Shown one piece after another: positions 8,901 through 16,353 of a DNA stretch of 24,472 nucleotides; within the stretch, counting starts at the first letter, position 1; every line of letters starts with the position of its first letter. The stretch lies in contig NZ_CALLVP010000101.1 in NCBI RefSeq assembly GCF_938010505.1, positions 1 to 24,472 of the forward strand, in the 5' to 3' direction. A program made the translations under genes and the position numbers. The notes under the pieces were generated by a model. The model was not told the origin of the DNA, did no database searches, and saw nothing but the letters and a program-made list of their open reading frames with translations. This DNA comes from an uncultured Veillonella sp. (lineage in GTDB: Bacteria; Bacillota; Negativicutes; Veillonellales; Veillonellaceae).

Positions 8901-10178
8901 CAAACCACATTGGTGCATTTTAAGTTCAGGACCTACTACGATTACGGAACGACCGGAGTAGTCAACACGTTTACCGAGCAAGTTTTGACGGAAACGACCT
9001 TGTTTACCTTTAAGCATATCGGACAAGGATTTCAACGGACGGTTACCAGGACCTGTTACAGGACGACCGCGACGACCATTATCAATCAACGCATCAACAG
9101 CTTCTTGAAGCATGCGTTTTTCATTGCGCACGATGATATCAGGAGCACCTAAGTCTAACAAACGTTTCAAACGGTTGTTACGGTTGATAACACGACGGTA
9201 CAAATCATTGAGGTCAGATGTAGCAAAACGGCCACCATCTAATTGAACCATTGGGCGCAATTCAGGTGGGATTACAGGAACAATGTCCATAATCATCCAT
9301 TCTGGACGGTTCCCAGATTGACGGAATGCTTCTACTACTTCCAAACGACGAACTGCACGGATTTTACGTTGACCACTAGCAGTGTTCAACTCTTCGCGCA
9401 ATTCAGCATTCAATGCTTCAAGATCAAGTTCTGCTAAAAGAGCTTTTACAGCCTCAGCACCCATGTCGATGCATGCAAAGAGAACCTCTTCAGCAGCGCC
9501 TAATTCATAGCGCTCTTCACGAGTTAATTCTTCGTATTCTTTATCCGCTTCTGGGATTGTTGCATCATCGCGAAGAGCCGCATTGTAGCGCTCTTTGCGT
9601 TGTGCTTCATGAACAATAGCCAAACGCTCATTACGTTGTGCTACTGTTTCGATTACGACGGATTTACCCCCGATAGTGTAACCGTCTTCGTTGAATTGAG
9701 CTTCATATTCGCGGTATTCTTGCTCGGACAACAATTGACGTTTTGTCAATGGCGTACCAGCTGGATCTACTACGATATAGGAAGCAAAGTATAATACGCG
9801 TTCCAAAGAACGTGGAGATACATCAAGGATAAGGCCCATGCGGGATGGGATACCTTTGAAGTACCAAATGTGAGATACTGGAGTCGCCAATTCAATATGG
9901 CCCATACGTTCACGACGTACTTTAGCACGGGTAACCTCTACACCACATTTGTCGCAGACTACGCCTTTATGGCGAATGCGTTTATATTTGCCGCAGTGAC
10001 ATTCCCAGTCTTTTGTAGGTCCAAAAATGCGTTCGCAGAATAGACCATCACGTTCTGGCTTCAACGTACGGTAGTTAATAGTTTCAGGTTTCTTAACTTC
10101 CCCATGAGACCAAGATAAGATCTGCTCTGGAGAGGCTAAACCGATTCGCATGGAATCGAATTCATTTACGTCTAGCAC
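5976..10178 (-). CDS. rpoC: DNA-directed RNA polymerase subunit beta'
   Basis: Catalytic large subunit of RNA polymerase, 1400 residues. The N-terminal zinc ribbon uses C60, C62, C75 and C78. The absolutely conserved NADFDGD lies at 516-522, with D518, D520 and D522 holding the catalytic magnesium. The second zinc site is seen in EDDCD and CRSPYGVCRKC. Clamp, rudder, bridge-helix and trigger-loop regions (for example GEPGTQLTMRTFHTGG) are all intact. The start is a GTG at 10178, with GGGAG eight bases upstream; the next in-frame ATG is the internal M10, just before RIGLASP. It follows rpoB by 29 bases and is clearly co-transcribed with it. Transcription ends at the hairpin 5874-5903 rather than continuing into the ribosomal genes as in many Firmicutes. 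Confidence 0.98.
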   Translation of the reverse strand: MLDVNEFDSMRIGLASPEQILSWSHGEVKKPETINYRTLKPERDGLFCERIFGPTKDWECHCGKYKRIRHKGVVCDKCGVEVTRAKVRRERMGHIELATPVSHIWYFKGIPSRMGLILDVSPRSLERVLYFASYIVVDPAGTPLTKRQLLSEQEYREYEAQFNEDGYTIGGKSVVIETVAQRNERLAIVHEAQRKERYNAALRDDATIPEADKEYEELTREERYELGAAEEVLFACIDMGAEAVKALLAELDLEALNAELREELNTASGQRKIRAVRRLEVVEAFRQSGNRPEWMIMDIVPVIPPELRPMVQLDGGRFATSDLNDLYRRVINRNNRLKRLLDLGAPDIIVRNEKRMLQEAVDALIDNGRRGRPVTGPGNRPLKSLSDMLKGKQGRFRQNLLGKRVDYSGRSVIVVGPELKMHQCGLPKEMALELFKPFVMKRLVERGQASNIKAAKRQVERIGPGVWESLEEVIKEHPVLLNRAPTLHRLGIQAFEPILWEGRAIKLHPLVCTAFNADFDGDQMACHLPLSVEAQAEARTLMLSSHNILSTKDGKPVAVPSQDMILGTYYLTVVRENTKENAKTFATYDEVMLAYEAQIIGLQDVLYIRMPDYGRVETTAGRLIFNNALFPELWQYEQKEDGTYTLGKVMDKKTVGKLVDQCFQLFGNEKTAELLDRIKSLGYSFARRAGMTVAIADIKVPEVKTSLLDTAEQEVEKVSRMYRRGLITEEERYRKTIQLWTKATEDVTDAMMDNMACDKDGFNPIYMMAISGARGNKQQIRQLAGMRGLMADPSGRIIDLPIKANFKEGLTVLDYFTSSHGARKGLADTALRTADSGYLTRRLVDVSQDVIVREDDCDVVGIDLVRERARLATSPRQALELLKDKLIGRVLDKDVVNAETGELVVPAETILDEQCLADIAEAGVTSIALRGAHLGSDSDINHTNLVQKIILGESDDSIRATLKETMVQNMLNKDTVQAIVDSEGVEIFPADTRLTEEGIEAILNSDVKEVQVRNNEIHGIEVEAIVEGTGVIEPLKDRIVGRIAAEELVNKETGEVIVPLNGEITEALADEVVKHYETVKIRSVLTCRSPYGVCRKCYGRDLGTGNQVQVGEAVGIIAAQSIGEPGTQLTMRTFHTGGVAGDDITQGLPRVEELFEARKPKRNAIIAENEGTVRVVPNEGKKGTNTIFITGEDGIELDYLIPYGSRIIVKDGDVVSLGARLTEGSINPHDIMRVMGTEATQRYLVYEVQKVYKSQGVEINDKHIEVIVRQMLHKVKIETAGDADMLPGDMVDVNTFDEENRRLTLNGRENATGKRTLLGITKAALATDSFLSAASFQETTRVLTDAAIKGKIDPLLGLKENVIIGKLIPAGTGMSRYRKIEVVKNTPEIIDITEEVMSED

Positions 10179-10207
10179 TACTATCGCTCCCTTCCTTATA
10201 GATAGTT

Positions 10208-13200
10208 TTAGTCTTCATCGTTAGAGGAGTCGCCCATTGGGTACGCCAATTGGCTAAGGATATCGTCTTCACCGCCGTTATCAGCTGGTTCTTCTTCCTC
10301 TTCCTCTACTTCTGGTTCTACTACAGTTACTTCATCAGTTTCTACAGCACTGCCTTCCATAACTTCTTCAATACCAGTTTCTACCACCTCATCTTCGTCC
10401 TCAAGTTCTTTCATAACAACTTCTTCTTGATCTTCATTCAAGATTTTTACATCAAGACCGATACTTTGAAGTTCTTTAAGCAATACCTTGAAGGACTCAG
10501 GTACACCTGGTTCAGGGATGTTTTCGCCTTTAACGATTTTTTCGTATGCTTTCACACGACCAACAACGTCGTCAGACTTAACAGTTAATAGCTCTTGAAG
10601 GGTATAGGCTGCGCCATATGCTTCTAGAGCCCAAACTTCCATTTCCCCGAAACGTTGGCCACCGAACTGAGCTTTACCGCCCAAAGGTTGTTGTGTAACA
10701 AGGGAGTACGGACCTGTAGAACGAGCATGGATTTTGTCGTCAACCAAGTGATGGAGTTTAAGCATGTAAACGTAACCAACAGTTACGTGGTTATCCATAG
10801 GTTCACCAGTACGACCATCGTATAGTACAGTTTTACCATTTTCAGGACGACCAGCGATTTCTAATGTTTCGAATACGTCTTTTTCGTGCGCACCGTCAAA
10901 TACAGGTGTAGCGATATGAATACCCGCTACATCTGGTGTTGGCATGCCATATTTGTCAAAGTCGTAGCCAAGGCCTTCCAACTCTTTGCGGATTTCAACG
11001 CGTTTTTCTTCAGCAGAGTGAATATTGTTAAGAGTATTTTTAACTTTATTAATCGCCTCTAATTCCTCTACAAGAACAGGATCCATTTCAGGAGCATCCT
11101 CTTCAGAATCAAAGAACTCTACATGAAGTGCATTGTATTTAGCTTCAATAGCTTTAAGTTCTTGGTAACGAGCTTCGCCACCCATAGCGTCCAATTTCTT
11201 TTGCGCCGCTTTTTCTACATGTTTTAAGATTTTAGTTTTCAAAGTAATGATTTGTTCATTTTCTTCGAAATGATTTACGGTTACATCTTCTGCAACTTTC
11301 GCTTCCAATGCTTCGATTTGAGCATAAAGGTCGCGGATTGCATCGATTTGTTCCCAGTAAGATGCATCAGTACGAGCTTCTTTCAACACATTTTGAATGT
11401 GAAGGTCTATAGCTTTGATTTTCATACCTAAGCCTTGAACAGCCCAACCCAAGTGAGTTTCAAGAACCTGCCCGATATTCATACGAGAAGGTACGCCCAA
11501 TGGATTCAATACGATTTGTACTGGAGTACCATCTGGAAGGAATGGCATATCTTCTTTTCTCATAACGCGAGAAACGACACCTTTGTTACCATGACGGCCC
11601 GCCATTTTATCGCCTTCATGAATCTTACGTTTTTGAGCGATATATACGCGAACAAGTTTATTTACGCCTGGTTGTAATTCGTCGCCGTTTTCACGGGTAA
11701 AGACTTTTACGTCTACAACTTTACCGGATTCGCCATGAGGTACACGCAAGGAGGTATCGCGAACTTCGCGTTCTTTGTCGCCAAAAATAGCGCGCAACAA
11801 ACGTTCCTCTGGAGTAAGTTCAGTTTCACCTTTTGGCGTAGCTTTACCTACAAGGATATCGCCAGGATGTACTTCTGCACCAATGCAGATAATACCTTCT
11901 TCATCCAAGTTTTTAAGTGTGTCGTCACCAGTATTAGGCAATTCACGAGTGATTTCTTCAGCGCCTAATTTAGTGTCGCGCGCATCACATTCGTATTCTT
12001 CAATATGAATGGATGTATAGATATCTTCTTTGCAAAGTTCTTCACTAAGCAAAATAGCATCCTCGTAGTTATAACCTTCCCAAGGCATGAACGCTACAAG
12101 AACGTTATAACCCAATGCCAATTCACCGCCATCAGTAGCAGGACCATCAGCCAATACTTGGCCTTTTACAACATGGTCACCACGATTAACGATTGGTTTT
12201 TGGTTAAAGCATGTGGATTGGTTAGAACGAATAAATTTATTCAAATGGTATGTATCAACGCAACCATCGCTATCGCGAAGAACGTGGATTTCATTACCCC
12301 AGCAACGTACAACTTTACCAGCTTCACGTGCTAATACGCAAACGCCGGAGTCAGTAGCTGCTGTATATTCCATACCAGTACCAACAAGTGGTGCTTGAGC
12401 GCGCAAGAGTGGTACCGCTTGACGTTGCATGTTCGCCCCCATCAAGGCACGGTTAGCATCGTCATTTTCAAGGAATGGAATCATAGCTGTACCAATGGAT
12501 ACAACTTCTTTTGGACTTACGTCCATATAGTCAACCTTATCAGGTGTGACTTCTAATACGTCATGACCACGACGACAAGCTACGTGTTCAGTTGTGAAGT
12601 AGCCCTCTGCATCAAGTGGAGAGTTCGCTTGGGCAATTGTCATGCCTTCTTCTTCATCAGCTGTCATGTATACTACGCTGTCAGATACGCGTACTTTAAC
12701 AACTTTATCAGCATCCTTGCCTTTACCATACACTTTTTCTACTTTACGGTATGGCGCTTCAATAAAACCAAATTCATTTACTTTTGCATAGTTGGACAAG
12801 GAGTTGATCAAACCGATGTTTGGACCCTCTGGAGTCTCGATAGGACACATACGGCCATAGTGAGAGTGATGCACGTCACGAACTTCGAAGCCTGCACGCT
12901 CACGAGATAAACCGCCAGGACCAAGGGCAGATAGACGACGTTTATGAGTCAATTCTGCTAATGGGTTTGTTTGGTCCATGAACTGGGACAACTGGGAAGA
13001 ACCAAAGAACTCTTTGATTGCAGCCACTACTGGTCGAATGTTAATCAAGGCTTGAGGCGTGATAGATTCGATTTCTTGAATTGTCATACGTTCACGAACA
13101 ACGCGTTCCATACGAGTCAAACCAATACGGAATTGGTTTTGCAACAATTCACCTACGCAACGAAGACGACGGTTACCCAAGTGGTCAATATCATCTGTAT

Positions 13201-14368
13201 GGCCTGCACCATCCATAAGATTGAGCAAGTAAGAGATATTAGCGATCATGTCTTCACGAGTTACTGTGCGATGATCGAATGGCAAGTTGCAATTATTACA
13301 GATAACTTTGGACTCTACACCATCATTATTTACGATGTAGAATTCAGCAAAGCCTTCACCATCGAATACATGACTATTTGCTACGATATCAAGTTGTTCT
13401 TCCCCCACTTGTACGCCTGCATCGAGGATTACTTCGCCAGTCTCAGGATCTACGATAGGTTGAGCCAATGTTTGACCTAACATACGTTGACGCCAACCGA
13501 GTTTTTTATTCAATTTGTAACGACCAACGCGCGCCAAGTCATAGCGGCGTGCATCGAAGAACAAGTTGTCGAACAAGTTACGAGCGGATTCTACTGTAGG
13601 AGGCTCGCCTGGACGTAATTTTTTATAGATTTCAACTAATGCTTCATCAGCAGATTGAGTTGTATCTTTTTCTAATGTGCGAACGATGCGTTCATCATAT
13701 ACTGGTAAGCCATCTTCATCAGTTTTACCATTCCAGAAGAGGTCTAGAATGCTTTCATTAGTATCCCAACCTAATGCACGTACCAATACAGTAGCTGGTA
13801 ATTTACGGTTGCGGTCAATACGAACGGCAACAATTTCACTCGCATCTGTTTCAAGCTCAATCCATGCACCACGATTAGGGATAACTGTGGAATCATACAA
13901 ACGGTTACCCATTGTATCGATTTCTTTATTGTAGTAAACACCTGGAGAACGTACCAATTGGGATACGATAACACGTTCTGCACCATTGATGATGAAAGTA
14001 CCTGTATCAGTCATCAATGGGAAATCGCCCATGAATACTTCTTGTTCTTTAATGTCCATGTTTTCTGGATCATTATTCACCAAGCGAATATTTACACGAA
14101 GTGGTGCTGCGTACGTAGCATCACGGTTTTTACATTCATTAATATCATACTTAGGTTCACCTAAGCTGAAACCCTCAAAAGAAAGTACTAGATTACCTGA
14201 ATTGTCTTTAATCGGAGAAATATCGTTGAAAATATTTTGTAAACCACTCTCCAAGAACCACTCATACGATTTACGTTGAATGTCCAATAAATGCGGCATC
14301 TTGATAACTTCGTTAATTTTTGCATATGTATAACGAGTTCGTTTGCCTACCTGTTCAGGTTTGAACAT
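10208..14368 (-). CDS. rpoB: DNA-directed RNA polymerase subunit beta
   Basis: Beta subunit of RNA polymerase, 1386 residues with the chosen start, about 190 longer than the Bacillus protein. The rifampicin region (454-483, including SSQLSQFMDQTNPL and THKRRLSALGPG) is wild type: D465, H475 and S480 match E. coli D516, H526 and S531. Two features account for the extra length: an insert of about 165 residues (roughly 983-1145), charged and helical with coiled-coil character, between THLGWAVQGLG and GIHIATPVFDGA; and an acidic tail after residue 1310. The open frame continues upstream to a TTG at 14527, but the ATG at 14368 lies ten bases after AGGGGTG and starts MFKPEQVGKRTRY, a normal beta N-terminus, so I chose it. 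It is transcribed from the promoter at 14607-14635 and is followed by rpoC. Confidence 0.96.
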   Translation of the reverse strand: MFKPEQVGKRTRYTYAKINEVIKMPHLLDIQRKSYEWFLESGLQNIFNDISPIKDNSGNLVLSFEGFSLGEPKYDINECKNRDATYAAPLRVNIRLVNNDPENMDIKEQEVFMGDFPLMTDTGTFIINGAERVIVSQLVRSPGVYYNKEIDTMGNRLYDSTVIPNRGAWIELETDASEIVAVRIDRNRKLPATVLVRALGWDTNESILDLFWNGKTDEDGLPVYDERIVRTLEKDTTQSADEALVEIYKKLRPGEPPTVESARNLFDNLFFDARRYDLARVGRYKLNKKLGWRQRMLGQTLAQPIVDPETGEVILDAGVQVGEEQLDIVANSHVFDGEGFAEFYIVNNDGVESKVICNNCNLPFDHRTVTREDMIANISYLLNLMDGAGHTDDIDHLGNRRLRCVGELLQNQFRIGLTRMERVVRERMTIQEIESITPQALINIRPVVAAIKEFFGSSQLSQFMDQTNPLAELTHKRRLSALGPGGLSRERAGFEVRDVHHSHYGRMCPIETPEGPNIGLINSLSNYAKVNEFGFIEAPYRKVEKVYGKGKDADKVVKVRVSDSVVYMTADEEEGMTIAQANSPLDAEGYFTTEHVACRRGHDVLEVTPDKVDYMDVSPKEVVSIGTAMIPFLENDDANRALMGANMQRQAVPLLRAQAPLVGTGMEYTAATDSGVCVLAREAGKVVRCWGNEIHVLRDSDGCVDTYHLNKFIRSNQSTCFNQKPIVNRGDHVVKGQVLADGPATDGGELALGYNVLVAFMPWEGYNYEDAILLSEELCKEDIYTSIHIEEYECDARDTKLGAEEITRELPNTGDDTLKNLDEEGIICIGAEVHPGDILVGKATPKGETELTPEERLLRAIFGDKEREVRDTSLRVPHGESGKVVDVKVFTRENGDELQPGVNKLVRVYIAQKRKIHEGDKMAGRHGNKGVVSRVMRKEDMPFLPDGTPVQIVLNPLGVPSRMNIGQVLETHLGWAVQGLGMKIKAIDLHIQNVLKEARTDASYWEQIDAIRDLYAQIEALEAKVAEDVTVNHFEENEQIITLKTKILKHVEKAAQKKLDAMGGEARYQELKAIEAKYNALHVEFFDSEEDAPEMDPVLVEELEAINKVKNTLNNIHSAEEKRVEIRKELEGLGYDFDKYGMPTPDVAGIHIATPVFDGAHEKDVFETLEIAGRPENGKTVLYDGRTGEPMDNHVTVGYVYMLKLHHLVDDKIHARSTGPYSLVTQQPLGGKAQFGGQRFGEMEVWALEAYGAAYTLQELLTVKSDDVVGRVKAYEKIVKGENIPEPGVPESFKVLLKELQSIGLDVKILNEDQEEVVMKELEDEDEVVETGIEEVMEGSAVETDEVTVVEPEVEEEEEEPADNGGEDDILSQLAYPMGDSSNDED

Positions 14369-14600
14369 ATTTGCTTTCACCCCTATCAAACACACTGGTC
14401 TACCATTTTCTATAACGGCATGAAAAAGACATCTTACAGGTCTCAGTTTTCCTGCTCGGGCAACGTCAAATAAAGCAAGGTCCATTTCATTTTTAAAATA
14501 ACCTTGCTTCCCATTAACCAAGCACAACCTTGGAAGAAAACCTCATCACTATTCAAGTTATAGTTTTTACATCCAAAAGCAGAAAACGCTACTTTTGCAA
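14369..14600 (-). promoter_or_regulatory. Long 5' leader of rpoBC with hairpin and possible leader peptide
   Basis: About 230 bases separate the predicted rpoB transcription start from its ATG. The leader holds a nine-base-pair inverted repeat, AAGCAAGGT/ACCTTGCTT (plus-strand 14473-14481 and 14501-14509), with a 19-base loop and no U-run after it. A 15-codon minus-strand frame (ATG at 14490, TGA ending at 14443) starts inside that loop and encodes MKWTLLYLTLPEQEN, but its ribosome binding site is poor. The rpoB frame itself is open back to 14527, giving residues such as MDLALFDVARAGKLRP that resemble no known beta extension. A leader role is inferred. Confidence 0.4.
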
Positions 14601-14606
14601 TATATA

Positions 14607-14635
14607 ATTTTATCAGTAATAAAAAAGACTGTCAA
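14607..14635 (-). promoter_or_regulatory. Sigma-A promoter of rpoBC, overlapping the aspA terminator
   Basis: On the minus strand a perfect TTGACA (14635-14630) is followed by 17 bases and TAAAAT (14612-14607). The -35 lies in the second arm of the aspA terminator hairpin and the U-run of that terminator lies in the promoter spacer. The predicted start is near 14600. This separates rpoBC from the rplJL genes, with which rpoBC is normally co-transcribed. Confidence 0.75.
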
Positions 14636-14653
14636 CCAAAAGGGTTGACAGCC
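14621..14653 (-). terminator. Intrinsic terminator of aspA
   Basis: On the minus strand, GGCTGTCAACC (14653-14643) pairs with GGTTGACAGTC (14637-14627) around the loop CTTTT. This is an 11-base-pair stem with one G-U pair in RNA, followed by six T residues (14626-14621). It begins 47 bases after the aspA stop codon. Its descending arm contains the -35 of the rpoB promoter. Confidence 0.85.
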
Positions 14654-14699
14654 TTTCATTTTCATGCTCTATTCATGTATCAAAAAAAGAACTATAAAA

Positions 14700-16115
14700 T
14701 TAGTTACCTTTTTGTTTTAAAAGTTTCGCACCAGCAATACCAGGGCGAGTCATTTCTTTAGGAGAAAGAATATGATTGATTTCATCCTCAGTCAATAAGC
14801 CTTGATCCAAGATGATATCACGAATAGCTCGACCAGTTTCATACGCTTCTTTCGCCAATGCAGAAGCTGTTTCATAACCAAGATGAGGCAACAATGCTGT
14901 TACGATACCAACGGAGCGGTTCAACCAGTATTCGCATTGTTCACGGTCTACTTCAAGATCAACGAGCAATTTATCTACAAATGTATTTACACCATTTTTA
15001 AGGTAGCAAAGGTTATTGAACAAGTTATACGCCAATACAGGTTCCATTACGTTCAATTCGAATTGACCATTTTCTACAGCTAATGTGATAGTAGTATCAT
15101 TACCGATAACTTGATAACATACTTGGTTCAATACTTCGGCGATAACAGGATTTACTTTACCAGGCATGATGGAAGAACCAGGTTGACGTGCAGGTAATTT
15201 CAATTCTCCAATGCCGCAACGAGGGCCAGATGCCATCAAACGAAAGTCATTTGCCATCTTAATCAATACAAGGGCCGTTACTTTCAAACCGCTAGAAATA
15301 TCTGCAAATACGTCTGTATTATTTGTAGCGTCAATCAAGTTTTCAGCTGTGTAGAACGGTTCGCCTACAACTTCGCTAAGTTCATATGCTACATCATGAA
15401 TGTAGCTAGGTTCAGCGTTAAGACCAGTACCAACTGCAGTGGCACCCATGTTGATTACATGTGCACCTTCAACAGCAGATTTGATGCGTTTGATACCACG
15501 ACGGATACCAGATGCATAAGCACCCATTTCTTGACCCAATGTAATTGGCACCGCATCTTGTAAGTGAGTACGGCCCATTTTCAAGATTTCGCTATATTCT
15601 TCAGCCTTCTTCTCCAGCTCATCAACGAGACGTTGCAAGGCTTCAAGTAAAGGTTTCGATTTAATGATAGCACATACTTTAATAGCTGTAGGGAACGCAT
15701 CATTTGTAGATTGCGCCATGTTACAGTGGTTGTTAGGGCTTACGATATCGTAGCTACCTTTTGGATGACCTAAAATTTCACAAGCACGATTAGCCAATAC
15801 TTCGTTCATATTCATGTTTACAGAAGTACCTGCACCACCTTGAATTGGGTCAACTGGGAACTGATCAGCAAATTCGCCGGCAATAACTTCATCAGCGGCT
15901 TGAACAATAGCTTTACCAATAGATACATTGAGACGACCAGTTCTCATGTTTGCCAAAGCAGATGCTTTTTTAACCATCGCTAACGCTTTAATGAAATCTT
16001 GGTCTAAATGTTTTCCTGTAATATGGAAGTTTTCTAATGCGCGAATCGTTTGTACACCATAATATAACTCATCTGGTACTTCTAATTCACCTAGGAAATC
16101 ATGTTCTTTTCTCAT
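14700..16115 (-). CDS. aspA: Aspartate ammonia-lyase
   Basis: Converts L-aspartate to fumarate and ammonia in the cytoplasm; it belongs to the fumarase/aspartase superfamily and acts as a homotetramer. It has 471 residues, normal for the family. The superfamily signature GSSIMPGKVNP is present and its flexible loop carries the catalytic serine. MGRTHLQDAVPITLGQE and the aspartase-like AQSTNDAFPTA stretch also fit. Aspartase is preferred over class II fumarase because of the overall match to AspA proteins, including the start MRKEHDFLGELEVP. A GTG at 16133 is in frame, but the ATG at 16115 is six bases after AGAGGA and was chosen. The gene forms a single-gene unit between the ArnT-like gene and rpoB. 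The product can feed fumarate respiration or reductive succinate formation in anaerobes. Confidence 0.93.
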   Translation of the reverse strand: MRKEHDFLGELEVPDELYYGVQTIRALENFHITGKHLDQDFIKALAMVKKASALANMRTGRLNVSIGKAIVQAADEVIAGEFADQFPVDPIQGGAGTSVNMNMNEVLANRACEILGHPKGSYDIVSPNNHCNMAQSTNDAFPTAIKVCAIIKSKPLLEALQRLVDELEKKAEEYSEILKMGRTHLQDAVPITLGQEMGAYASGIRRGIKRIKSAVEGAHVINMGATAVGTGLNAEPSYIHDVAYELSEVVGEPFYTAENLIDATNNTDVFADISSGLKVTALVLIKMANDFRLMASGPRCGIGELKLPARQPGSSIMPGKVNPVIAEVLNQVCYQVIGNDTTITLAVENGQFELNVMEPVLAYNLFNNLCYLKNGVNTFVDKLLVDLEVDREQCEYWLNRSVGIVTALLPHLGYETASALAKEAYETGRAIRDIILDQGLLTEDEINHILSPKEMTRPGIAGAKLLKQKGN

Positions 16116-16185
16116 AATAGATCCTCTTTCCACTATTTCATATATTAAATGATAGTTTAATGAAACGGTTTTATCTTATGGGCTC

Positions 16186-16210
16186 ATTATAGCATGTATT
16201 TTGTATACAT
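16186..16210 (-). promoter_or_regulatory. aspA promoter -10 with palindromic operator in the spacer
   Basis: A perfect TATAAT lies on the minus strand at 16191-16186. Two bases upstream begins a perfect hyphenated palindrome, ATGTAT-N5-ATACAT (16194-16210). The expected -35 position (16214-16209) reads TTTTAT, a weak match. The palindrome centre falls near -23, where a bound protein would block polymerase, so a repressor site is more likely than an activator site. The binding protein is unknown. The leader to the aspA ATG would be about 65 bases. Confidence 0.5.
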
Positions 16211-16353
16211 AAAAGTCATTTCATGTATTCCCGATAAACAATATTCTATACAATATATCTTTTATTAACTATGAATTTCTGCTATAGTCCTTAGTTTTCT
16301 TTATGACTAGCCTTATAGTACAATAGTATAAACTATCTAACTAAGGAGTCACT

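Noticed and set aside
2719..14368. Streptomycin- or rifampicin-resistance substitutions in rpsL and rpoB
   Set aside because: S12 K43 and K88, and the RpoB cluster residues D465, H475 and S480, are all wild type.
14473..14509. rpoB leader hairpin as an intrinsic terminator
   Set aside because: The stem is AT-rich with a 19-base loop and is followed by TATTTG rather than a U-run.
14369..14527. N-terminal extension of RpoB by 53 residues to a TTG
   Set aside because: No ribosome binding site fits the TTG, the residues do not resemble beta subunits, and the ATG at 14368 has AGGGGTG at good distance and a typical start.
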